A DNA stretch of 7,457 bases. Origin: JADHLN01 sp965658435. Its GTDB lineage: Bacteria; Pseudomonadota; Alphaproteobacteria; Rickettsiales; JABIRX01. Positions 1 through 5,806 of this stretch are shown here, one piece after another. Within the stretch, counting starts at the first letter, position 1, and every line of letters starts with the position of its first letter. Below the pieces are notes generated by a model. That model saw nothing but the letters and a program-made list of their open reading frames with translations. It ran no database searches and had not been told where the DNA came from. The stretch is taken from assembly GCA_965658435.1 (NCBI GenBank), contig CBFHSE010000047.1, positions 1-7,457 of the forward strand. Reading direction: 5' to 3'. Position numbers and translations under genes: made by a program.

Positions 1-54
1 ATCAATTTATAAATAAAGAGACACTCCGTTTTTACTCTTGATTTATAAATTAAT
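1..54. repeat. AT-rich inverted repeat (stem-loop)
   Basis: Positions 1-20 and 35-54 are inverted copies matching at 18 of 20 positions, with a 14-base spacer (21-34). Transcribed from either strand they would form a long A/U-rich hairpin. No G/C-rich stem and no clean run of T follows, so this is not a canonical intrinsic terminator. It could mark the 3' end of an upstream gene outside the window or be a palindromic repeat. The repeat itself is directly visible; its role is unknown. Confidence 0.5.
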
Positions 55-60
55 AAACTG

Positions 61-240
61 GAGGTGTGCAAAGCTCACTTTGCGAACCATTATCCTAATT
101 TGCCGATGTAGAGAATACAAGGGCTAAATGAGGTTTTGGGTCGTCCTAAAAATTTCGAACTTTTGTGCTCGTTGAGGCAAACAACGCCTTTTGCGAACTT
201 TTGAGCCAAAAAAAGCCGTGGGTTCGAATCCCAATCAAAT
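61..240. other. Structured GC-richer non-coding segment
   Basis: This stretch is visibly richer in G+C than its surroundings and has no convincing ORF. It contains a 6-bp hairpin (68-73 with 78-83, loop of 4). A 13-base direct repeat matches at 12 positions (156-168 and 194-206), and the 9-base word tttgcgaac occurs at 79-87 and 190-198. A small hairpin pairs 175-178 with 186-189. On the minus strand one frame reads from 234 to 43 with a single stop (124-126) and no usable start, as a degraded gene or chance might. It ends in a tRNA-like T-arm, listed separately. A repeat unit or remnant linked to a tRNA gene is possible. I do not recognise it as a known RNA. Confidence 0.35.
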
Positions 241-241
241 T
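218..241 (+). other. tRNA T-arm-like 3' fragment
   Basis: The heptamer TTCGAAT (223-229), a canonical tRNA T-loop, is flanked by gtggg (218-222) and cccaa (230-234). These form four of the five T-stem pairs, with the outermost G-A pair failing. The next bases, caaatt (236-241), could be the 3' side of an acceptor stem. A perfect six-base partner, aatttg, lies at 97-102, but the 146-nt interval lacks recognisable D and anticodon arms. This is therefore not an intact tRNA. A tRNA remnant or an integration-site (att) duplicate of a tRNA 3' end is plausible; chance is not excluded. Confidence 0.3.
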
Positions 242-282
242 AGTGATAAATATTTACTTCCAGACTTTTAGAGTTTAAATTG

Positions 283-310
283 TTGACTATGAATTATTAT
301 CAAATTTAAA
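283..310 (+). promoter_or_regulatory. Candidate sigma70-type promoter for the SDR gene
   Basis: TTGACT (283-288) matches five of six bases of the -35 consensus. It is followed after 16 bases by TTTAAA (305-310) as a weak -10, about 18 bases before the ATG of the dehydrogenase. The -35 is good and the -10 poor, and the AT-rich background produces many such matches. The call rests mainly on position. Confidence 0.3.
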
Positions 311-328
311 AATAGTAGAAAATAAATT

Positions 329-994
329 ATGAGTCTAAATGTAGTTGTAACTGGAGCTAATCGAGGAATAGGATTGTCATTTTGCAAATATTTTAGCGGT
401 CTTGGTCATAATGTTTATGGCGTTTGTAGAAAGTCATCTCCTGAGCTAGAAAAAGTTGCCACCACTATTATAGAGGATATTGATATCGGTAATCCAGATT
501 CTTGCAACTCATTATTCGAGAAATTATCTGAAGTAAAAATTGATTTATTAATCAATAATGCTGGAATTTTATTAAATGAAACTTTAGGGCAAATAGATTT
601 CGATTCTATTGAAAAGCAATTTCAGATAAATGCATTAGGAGCTTTACGCATAACAGAAGGATTAATTAACAATCTTCATCAAAATTCTAAAATTGCAATT
701 ATTACCAGTAGAATGGGCTCAATTGCTGATAATGGAAGTGGAGGCAGATATGGATATAGAATGTCAAAAGCAGCTCTCAATGCTGCTGGAAAATCCTTAG
801 CTGTAGATTTAGAGCCAAAAGGAGTCAGTGTAGGAATATTTCATCCAGGTCTAGTATCAACTGATATGATCGGTGGAAATGGAGATATATCTCCAGATGT
901 GGCCGCAACAAGAATAGCAGGATTAATAGATAAATTAACTATTTCCAATAGCGGAACATTCTGGCATTCAAATGGTGAGATCTTGCCTTGGTAA
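329..994 (+). CDS. Short-chain dehydrogenase/reductase, C-factor (CsgA)-like
   Basis: This is a 221-residue cytosolic Rossmann-fold oxidoreductase of the classical SDR family. The NAD(P)-binding TGANRGIG motif is at residues 8-15, the structural NNAG at 76-79, and the active-site Asn at N101. The catalytic pair is Y143 and K147 (YRMSK), with S131 (or S127) as the serine. The HPG motif at 172-174 follows the active site. The stretch SRMGSIADNGSGGRYGYRMSK is typical of the C-factor-like subgroup, named after Myxococcus CsgA, whose members are mostly uncharacterised; the substrate cannot be read from sequence. Length is normal for that subgroup, so the gene looks intact. No strong Shine-Dalgarno precedes the ATG, but the nucleotide-binding motif begins at residue 8, which fixes the start. 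It appears monocistronic and converges on the XRE gene. Confidence 0.9.
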   Translation: MSLNVVVTGANRGIGLSFCKYFSGLGHNVYGVCRKSSPELEKVATTIIEDIDIGNPDSCNSLFEKLSEVKIDLLINNAGILLNETLGQIDFDSIEKQFQINALGALRITEGLINNLHQNSKIAIITSRMGSIADNGSGGRYGYRMSKAALNAAGKSLAVDLEPKGVSVGIFHPGLVSTDMIGGNGDISPDVAATRIAGLIDKLTISNSGTFWHSNGEILPW

Positions 995-1000
995 TGTAAT

Positions 1001-1240
1001 CTAATTTCTTTCTACCAACTCAACCAAAATCCTTCCTTTCTCACCCTCAAATCTAATACCCTCATCTTCAAAAACACCAACCACTTTTTGCATCGTTTCA
1101 ATTCTTAAATTTCTAGCACCCCTTTCAAAATCGCCAATCGTTGATTTGGTGATTCCAGCTCTTTTACACAACTCCTCCTGATTCCAGTCCAGAAGCATTC
1201 TGGCAGCTTTACACTGTTTGTAATTTATTATTATATTCAT
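1001..1240 (-). CDS. Small XRE-family HTH transcriptional regulator
   Basis: This 79-residue Cro/CI-type DNA-binding protein has a five-helix XRE domain filling residues 8-60. The helix-turn-helix lies around residues 20-40 (NQEELCKRAG, turn, TKSTIGDFERG). The N-terminal QCKAAR and the later IRFEGEKGR resemble a compact regulator type common in alphaproteobacterial chromosomes and prophages. No ligand-binding or enzymatic domain is present, so it probably acts as a dimeric repressor. The ATG at 1240-1238 has only a weak AGAG upstream. The gene converges on the dehydrogenase (6-base gap) and diverges from the histidine kinase. A palindrome over its own -35 suggests autorepression, and it could also affect the kinase. 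An antitoxin role is unlikely, as no toxin-like partner lies on the same strand within the window. Confidence 0.85.
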   Translation of the reverse strand: MNIIINYKQCKAARMLLDWNQEELCKRAGITKSTIGDFERGARNLRIETMQKVVGVFEDEGIRFEGEKGRILVELVERN

Positions 1241-1275
1241 GCTCTATTAACTTGATAAGTCAGTCTTTTAATATT

Positions 1276-1304
1276 ATTATACAGTTGTTTAGTATTGATA
1301 CTAA
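1276..1304 (-). promoter_or_regulatory. Promoter of the XRE gene with palindromic operator candidate
   Basis: Read on the minus strand, a perfect TATAAT (1281-1276) lies 35 bases before the ATG at 1240. Seventeen bases further upstream is TTAGTA (1304-1299), a weak -35. The sequence ttagtattgatactaa (1289-1304) is an inverted repeat with 7-bp perfect arms and a 2-bp centre, covering exactly this -35. Such placement is typical for an autoregulating XRE repressor. The divergent kinase starts 64 bases beyond the palindrome, so it may be controlled from the same site. Confidence 0.45.
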
Positions 1305-1367
1305 TTTCTTGGATATGGTTATTATAAAATAATCATTTAATTTCACAATCTTAAATTTTCTTCAATT

Positions 1368-2039
1368 ATGTTTACAAAAATAGATAAAAATCTGGATAAG
1401 GTCAACCAGGTTAAAAGTTTGGCATTTTCAATTGCTCACGAAACTAGAAACCCTCTTGCGGGGATTAAAGGTTGCTGTGAGTTGATGAAAGATAATTTGA
1501 ATCAGTTAATTGAGTATATTGATTTGATTTATGATTCCTCGAGTCAGGGCTTGGCAATGATTGATATGATTTTGAATAATATTAGGGATGGTAATATTGA
1601 TAAAAGTAATTTTATTGATCTATCAATTTCAGATACGGTTAAAAAAGCAATTAGGCAATATTCTTATAAAAATGAAGATGAGAAAGATTTGATTAGCTTT
1701 GATCTGGAACAAGATTTCATTTTTAAAGGTGATGAAAATATGATGATTTTTGTCATTTATAATCTTCTTAAAAATGCCCTTCATTATCAGGTTAAAATTG
1801 AGATCGGAACTGAAGCGAAATCTGACGGCAATTATCTATATTTTAAAGATTATGGCCCTGGAATTGAATCTGATAAATTAGAGTTAATTTTTGAGAGCTT
1901 TTTTACCTCTGGCAAAAAAGATGGAACTGGACTTGGCTTACCATTTTGCAGGCGAATAATGACGGCTTTTGACGGAGAAATTATTTGTAAATCTGAGATG
2001 GAAAAAGGAACAGAATTTGAGATAAAATTTCCAAACTAA
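1368..2039 (+). CDS. Soluble histidine kinase core without sensor domain
   Basis: This 223-residue protein has a complete two-domain kinase core and nothing else. The H-box SIAHETRNPL is at residues 21-30, with H24 the phospho-acceptor. The N-box NLLKNALHY is at 132-140, the G1 box DYGPGI at 161-166, the F-box around FESFF (175-179), and the G2 box GTGLGL at 186-191. All nucleotide-binding motifs look intact, so it should bind ATP and autophosphorylate. There is no transmembrane segment, PAS, HAMP or receiver domain. The frame is open only to about 1341 with no other start, so a longer N-terminus is not encoded here. Normally such a core follows a sensor module, so this is either a genuine cytosolic orphan kinase with a partner elsewhere or a remnant that lost its sensor half. 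No response regulator gene is in the window. Its promoter would lie in the 127-base divergent region. Confidence 0.85.
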   Translation: MFTKIDKNLDKVNQVKSLAFSIAHETRNPLAGIKGCCELMKDNLNQLIEYIDLIYDSSSQGLAMIDMILNNIRDGNIDKSNFIDLSISDTVKKAIRQYSYKNEDEKDLISFDLEQDFIFKGDENMMIFVIYNLLKNALHYQVKIEIGTEAKSDGNYLYFKDYGPGIESDKLELIFESFFTSGKKDGTGLGLPFCRRIMTAFDGEIICKSEMEKGTEFEIKFPN

Positions 2040-2058
2040 AAATATTCAAAAAATTATC

Positions 2059-2146
2059 TTCAAACAAGTTGATTTCAACTCTGTTCAGAGCGTTCATGAA
2101 GGTAAGGCTAGCAAGCCATTATAACCATTTAGTAGGTAAAAAATGA
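2059..2146 (+). other. Hairpin-rich spacer with possible 16-codon leader ORF
   Basis: Between the kinase and the coiled-coil gene lies a segment clearly richer in G+C than its flanks and dense in small palindromes. These are agttg/caact (2067-2071 with 2076-2080), ctctg/cagag (2079-2083 with 2086-2090), ttcatgaa (2093-2100) and ggct/agcc (2106-2109 with 2114-2117). The first two overlap and so would be alternative structures. A 16-codon ORF starts at the ATG at 2096, preceded by cagag as a possible ribosome site. Its stop (TGA, 2144-2146) overlaps the next gene's ATG in an ATGA junction. A regulatory leader, a small dispersed repeat, or the tail of a decayed gene would each fit. Confidence 0.25.
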
Positions 2147-2376
2147 ACGATAAAACCACTTTACAAAACCACCTTGAATCATTCAAATTTCAGATAAAAG
2201 AAGTAAATGAATCCCTCTATAAAATTGAATCTGAATTTGAAAAAGAAAAAGCCAAAATTGAGCAGTTAAGACACTCATTTTTTGTGGTGGTAAAATTAAT
2301 AAATTCCGAGCTGATAAATTCTTTTGATAGAATAGAAGATTTTTTAAAAGAAAACAATTATCCTAAAAATAAGTAA
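2143..2376 (+). CDS. Small coiled-coil protein of unknown function
   Basis: This 77-residue protein does not belong to a family I recognise. Residues about 5-45 are rich in Lys, Glu, Leu and Ile with heptad-like spacing, ending in EFEKEKAKIEQLRHSF, and should form a coiled coil. A short hydrophobic patch, FFVVVKLI, follows at about 46-53, then a charged tail. The patch is too short to be a confident membrane span. There is no signal peptide, cysteine or catalytic motif. The ATG is preceded by taggt six bases upstream, a fair ribosome site. The protein may oligomerise or act as an adaptor, but nothing in the sequence ties it to a neighbour. Codon choice is AT-rich like the flanking genes. Confidence 0.6.
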   Translation: MNDKTTLQNHLESFKFQIKEVNESLYKIESEFEKEKAKIEQLRHSFFVVVKLINSELINSFDRIEDFLKENNYPKNK

Positions 2377-2381
2377 TACTC

Positions 2382-2408
2382 ATGTTATTTAATTTTTTTA
2401 ACTAACAT
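2382..2408 (+). terminator. AT-rich stem-loop after the coiled-coil gene
   Basis: Positions 2382-2392 and 2398-2408 pair over 10 of 11 bases around a loop of five T. The stem contains only two G-C pairs and no T-run follows on the plus strand, so as an intrinsic terminator it is weak. It lies in the 71-base gap after the stop codon at 2376. It could terminate transcription from upstream or stabilise an mRNA 3' end. Confidence 0.25.
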
Positions 2409-2430
2409 AAATGCTAACTTATTTTATTTA

Positions 2431-2451
2431 ATGAATTTTTTAAAAAATTGA
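2431..2451 (+). promoter_or_regulatory. Mini-ORF with slippery sequence at the DUF2779 gene start
   Basis: The only nearby ATG (2431) opens a six-codon frame, ATG AAT TTT TTA AAA AAT, ending at TGA 2449-2451. That stop overlaps the TTG (2448) at which the long frame begins. The T-TTT-TTA heptamer (2436-2442) has the form of a classical -1 frameshift site. A -1 slip there would join MNFL to KKLTLQIKLSK in the long frame. Alternatively the TTG is the true start, coupled to the mini-ORF stop, or a base was lost or gained in the T6/A6 runs. Confidence 0.25.
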
Positions 2452-3953
2452 CGCTGCAAATTAAATTATCAAAAACAGATTTTACCAAAGGAAAGCAATG
2501 CACAAAAGCATTGTGGCTAAATTATTATGAGCCAGACTTAAAACCTGATCTTGATAATAAAACCAGAAATATTTTAGAAACTGGTGAGGAAATAAATGAT
2601 TTAGCAAGAAGCTATTTTAAAGATGGAGTCAATGCCACAATTGATAATTATTTTGATATTTTTAAAGCCCAAGATTTTACCAAGGAATTAATCTCTCAAA
2701 ATCACCAAATCATATTTGAAGCAACGGCAATTGAGAGTTCTGATAATTCTCATGCTCGAATTGATATTTTGCAAAAAAATGAAGATGGGACAAGTTGGAA
2801 TTTAATTGAAGTCAAAGGCTCTACTAAAGCAGAAAAATATCATATTGATGATCTAGCCTTCCAATATCATATTTTTACTAAGTCAGGATTTAAAATTGAT
2901 AAATGCCTACTAATGCTAATCAATAATGAATATCGCTTAAAAGGAGAAATAAATCCTCAAGAATTCTTTAAATTTGAGGATATCACCGATCAGGTTTTAG
3001 AAAAACAAAATGAAGTTGAAGCTAAAAAGCAGGAATTAATCAAAATCTTAAATAATCAAAATCAGCCAAATATTATAATCGGCGATAAATGTTTTAAGCC
3101 TTTTGATTGTGAATATCAAAAACATTGCTGGCAAAATATTCCTGATTATTCAATCTTTAATGTTTGTCACAGAAAAACAACTGCCGAGAGAATTGCTGAT
3201 GAAATTAACTCTTATGATGTTAATGATATTGATGTAAATGATTATGAAAAAGGCATTAAAGAATTAGACATTATTTGCCATCAAGAAAATAGAACTCACA
3301 TTGATAAAGCAAAATTAAGCGAATTTTTATCTACCCTAAAATATCCGCTCTATTTCCTTGATTATGAATCATTTAGCCTAGCAATTCCAATCTTGCAAAA
3401 TACTAGACCCTATCAGCAAATTCCTTTTCAGTTCTCACTTCATATTCGAGACAAGCCAAATGGTGAATTAAAGCATTTTGAATTTTTACACCAAAATAAT
3501 AGCGATCCCAGAAAAGATCCTAGGGAAGATTTTATTCAAAATCTAATCAAATATTGCCAAGATAATGGTTCAATCATCGTTTATAACCAAACATTTGAAA
3601 AACTAAGGAATAAAGAGTTGGCCGAAGATTTTTCAAAATATTCAGATCAATTATTAAGCTTAAATGATCGAATTATTGATTTAATGATCCCTTTTCAAAA
3701 AAAGTGGATATACAGCCCAAAACAACAAAGCTCCAACTCAATCAAAAAAGTCCTACCTGCATTTACTGACCTAAATTACCAAGATCTAGAAATTAAAAGT
3801 GGTGGCGATGCTATGGATATTTATGCTGATTTCATCAAAGGCAAAACAAGCCTTGAAACTAACTTAGTCAAAAACCTACTCGAATATTGCAAATTGGATA
3901 CTTATGCCATGGTTAAGCTACTTGAAGAGCTGTCCAATTTTGTCAAAAAATAG
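2448..3953 (+). CDS. DUF2779-type nuclease: Cas4-like domain plus DEDD-like exonuclease domain
   Basis: This protein of about 501 residues has two nuclease-like halves. The N-terminal half opens with LSKTDFTKGKQC..LWL and carries the PD-(D/E)xK signature E91, D106 and E121-V-K123. The segment DDLAFQYHIF (134-143) follows. Cysteines C18, C215, C221 and C227 have the one-plus-three layout of the Fe-S cluster in Cas4 and AddB nucleases. The C-terminal half has LDYESF (D305, E307), IVYNQTFEKLR (about 377-387), D411 and a terminal YCKLDTYAMVKLL (D484), in the order of a DEDD exonuclease of the RNase H fold. This architecture and length agree with the DUF2779 family, whose function is not established; DNA processing or defence is inferred. 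The TTG start is uncertain: no ATG lies in frame upstream and no Shine-Dalgarno is visible. The gene is separated by 97 bases from the type I RM operon downstream and shares its strand. Confidence 0.8.
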   Translation: MTLQIKLSKTDFTKGKQCTKALWLNYYEPDLKPDLDNKTRNILETGEEINDLARSYFKDGVNATIDNYFDIFKAQDFTKELISQNHQIIFEATAIESSDNSHARIDILQKNEDGTSWNLIEVKGSTKAEKYHIDDLAFQYHIFTKSGFKIDKCLLMLINNEYRLKGEINPQEFFKFEDITDQVLEKQNEVEAKKQELIKILNNQNQPNIIIGDKCFKPFDCEYQKHCWQNIPDYSIFNVCHRKTTAERIADEINSYDVNDIDVNDYEKGIKELDIICHQENRTHIDKAKLSEFLSTLKYPLYFLDYESFSLAIPILQNTRPYQQIPFQFSLHIRDKPNGELKHFEFLHQNNSDPRKDPREDFIQNLIKYCQDNGSIIVYNQTFEKLRNKELAEDFSKYSDQLLSLNDRIIDLMIPFQKKWIYSPKQQSSNSIKKVLPAFTDLNYQDLEIKSGGDAMDIYADFIKGKTSLETNLVKNLLEYCKLDTYAMVKLLEELSNFVKK

Positions 3954-3991
3954 AAAACAAAAACAGATTTTTATTTTCTCTTGTTTTCTAT
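3950..3991 (+). terminator. Perfect 11-bp inverted repeat over the DUF2779 stop codon
   Basis: Positions 3950-3960 and 3981-3991 are perfect inverted copies (core tagaaaacaa / ttgttttcta) with a 20-base pyrimidine-rich loop. The left arm includes the stop codon TAG (3951-3953). A T- and C-rich stretch follows. The stem is A/T-rich, so termination would be weak. The right arm also sits where a promoter for the HTH-hsd operon could start: TTGTTT at 3981-3986, then TATTCT at 4004-4009 after 17 bases, both poor matches. It might therefore be an operator instead. The symmetry is certain; the role is inferred. Confidence 0.3.
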
Positions 3992-4050
3992 CTAATTCTC
4001 TCTTATTCTATTACTTTTTAAATCAAACTAACAAGGCACTGTCTTCTATT

Positions 4051-4239
4051 ATGGCAAAAAAAGACGATATAATGACAATTAAGGAATTGGCTAACTATTT
4101 AAAAATTGCAGAAAAATCTGCCTATCGCTTTGCGTCAGAAAAGAAAATACCAGGTTTTCAAATCGGCAATGCTTGGCGATTTAGTAAAAAGGAAATTGAT
4201 GCCTGGATAGAAAAAGAAAGTAAAACTAAAGACAAATAA
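4051..4239 (+). CDS. Excisionase-family HTH (MerR-like) DNA-binding protein
   Basis: This 62-residue protein is essentially one winged-HTH domain of the excisionase/MerR-like type. MTIKELANYLKIAEKSAYRF (residues 8-27) is the helix-turn-helix, and KKIPGFQIGNAWRFSKKEIDAWI (31-53) is the wing and closing helix with the typical G..WRF..EID.W pattern. The ATG at 4051 gives MAKKDDI ahead of the domain; the ATG at 4072 is an equally good start. The same frame stays open upstream to an ATG at 3904, but that part overlaps the DUF2779 gene and encodes no domain, so I reject it. The stop is one base before hsdM. No integrase or phage gene is nearby, so a regulator of the RM operon is likelier than a recombination factor. 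Short HTH genes of this kind occur before type I hsdM genes elsewhere. Confidence 0.85.
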   Translation: MAKKDDIMTIKELANYLKIAEKSAYRFASEKKIPGFQIGNAWRFSKKEIDAWIEKESKTKDK

Positions 4240-4240
4240 T

Positions 4241-5806
4241 ATGGCTAAACAAAAGAAGCAAAAAGCAATTGAAGAAACATTATGGGAATCGGCTAATAAA
4301 TTGCGTGGAAGTGTTGAGCCATCAGAGTATAAGCATATTGTTTTGAGTTTGATTTTCCTAAAATTTATTAGTGATAAATTTGAAGAACGAAAACAAGAAT
4401 TAATAGATGAAGGGAAAGGCGATTATGTAGATATGGTTGAATTCTACACTATGAAAAATGTCTTTTATTTGCCAGAAGAATCTCGTTGGAGCTTCATAAA
4501 ACAAAATGCTAAGCAAGGTGATATTGCGGTTAAAATAGACACTGCTCTTTTTACAATCGAAAAAAATAACAAGGCTTTAAAAGGTGCCTTACCTGACAAT
4601 TATTTTTCTCGTATTGGGCTTGATAATAGCAAGCTTTCCGCCCTTATAGACACAATCAATAACATCAATACTCTGCAAGATAAAGAGCAGGATATTGTTG
4701 GACGAGTTTATGAATATTTCTTAAGTAAATTTGCGTTAGCTGAAGGAAAAGGAAAAGGTGAATTCTATACCCCAAAAAGCATAGTTAATCTAATTGCTGA
4801 GATGATAGAGCCTTACAAAGGCAAAATATACGATCCTTGTTGCGGAAGTGGTGGTATGTTTGTGCAATCAATGAAATTTGTCGAAAATCACCAAGGGAAT
4901 AAAAAAGACATTTCCATCTATGGCCAGGAATATACTGGAGCAACTTACAAGCTAGCAAAGATGAATTTGGCTATTAGAGGAATTGCGGCAAATTTAGGAG
5001 ATGTTGCTGCCGATACCTTCTTCAAAGATCAACATCCTGATTTAAAAGCTGATTACATAATGGCAAACCCACCTTTTAATCAAAAGGACTGGCGTGCCAC
5101 AGATGAATTAACGAATGATCCTCGCTTTGCTGGATATGATGTGCCACCAACTAGCAACGCCAATTATGGTTGGATTTTGCATATGGCATCAAAGCTTTCA
5201 GAAAATGGGGTGGCCGGATTTATTCTTGCCAATGGCGCTTTGTCGGGAAATGGAACGGAAAAAGAAATTCGCCAGAAAATGATAGAGAATAATCTTGTTG
5301 AAGCAGTCATTGTTCTGCCGATGAAAATGTTTTATACCACTGATATTAGCGTTACTCTATGGATTTTAAATAAAAATAAGAAGGCACACAAAATTCAACA
5401 TGGTGACATAAATCGTCATTATCGTGAACGAGAGAATGAGGTTTTATTTATGGACTTAAGAAAAATAGGAGAGCCTTTTGAAAAGAAATTTATCCAATTC
5501 TCATCAAAAAATATTCAAGGCATAACAAAAACATATCACACTTGGCAACAAGAAATTGCTAAAGATGAATATAAAAATATTCCTGAATATTGTTACTCAG
5601 CAAATATTGATGAAATAAAAACTAAAGATTTTTCACTTGTCCCGAGTAAATATATCGAATTTATCAATCGTGATGAAAATATTGATTTTGACAAGAAAAT
5701 GAAGGAGCTGCAAAATGAATTTACTAATTTACTAGACCAAGAAGAGAGTTCGAAACAAGATTTATTGAATGTATTTAAAGAGCTGGGATATGAGATTAAA
5801 TTATAA
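4241..5806 (+). CDS. hsdM: Type I restriction-modification system methyltransferase subunit HsdM
   Basis: This 521-residue protein is the gamma-class N6-adenine methyltransferase subunit, which methylates adenines in the target chosen by HsdS using S-adenosylmethionine. The N-terminal HsdM helical domain covers about residues 8-150 (LWESANKLRGSVEPSEYKHIVLSLIFLKFISDKFEER). The catalytic domain follows with GEFYTP (173-178), SAM-binding motif I DPCCGSGG (198-205) and catalytic motif IV NPPF (276-279). The C-terminal tail (about 465-521) is predicted helical and probably contacts HsdS. Length and all motifs are normal, so it should be active. The ATG lies one base after the HTH stop, which suggests translational coupling. 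With HsdS it forms the M2S methyltransferase, and HsdR joins for restriction. Confidence 0.97.
   Translation: MAKQKKQKAIEETLWESANKLRGSVEPSEYKHIVLSLIFLKFISDKFEERKQELIDEGKGDYVDMVEFYTMKNVFYLPEESRWSFIKQNAKQGDIAVKIDTALFTIEKNNKALKGALPDNYFSRIGLDNSKLSALIDTINNINTLQDKEQDIVGRVYEYFLSKFALAEGKGKGEFYTPKSIVNLIAEMIEPYKGKIYDPCCGSGGMFVQSMKFVENHQGNKKDISIYGQEYTGATYKLAKMNLAIRGIAANLGDVAADTFFKDQHPDLKADYIMANPPFNQKDWRATDELTNDPRFAGYDVPPTSNANYGWILHMASKLSENGVAGFILANGALSGNGTEKEIRQKMIENNLVEAVIVLPMKMFYTTDISVTLWILNKNKKAHKIQHGDINRHYRERENEVLFMDLRKIGEPFEKKFIQFSSKNIQGITKTYHTWQQEIAKDEYKNIPEYCYSANIDEIKTKDFSLVPSKYIEFINRDENIDFDKKMKELQNEFTNLLDQEESSKQDLLNVFKELGYEIKL

Noticed and set aside
97..242. Intact tRNA or tmRNA gene
   Set aside because: The T-arm is tRNA-like and the ends can pair over six bases, but there is no recognisable D-arm or anticodon arm, no encoded CCA, and no tmRNA tag reading frame.
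2021..2146. Frameshifted C-terminal extension of the histidine kinase
   Set aside because: The kinase ends normally after its last core strand (GTEFEIKFPN), so there is no need for a longer frame.
3904..4050. N-terminal extension of the HTH protein from the ATG at 3904
   Set aside because: It overlaps the end of the DUF2779 gene and crosses the inverted repeat; the extra residues are hydrophobic and low in complexity, while the HTH domain is complete from 4051 or 4072.
5769..5789. Start of HsdS at the ATG at 5769
   Set aside because: No ribosome site precedes it and it adds seven residues not expected before the first TRD; the ATG at 5790 has aaagag upstream.
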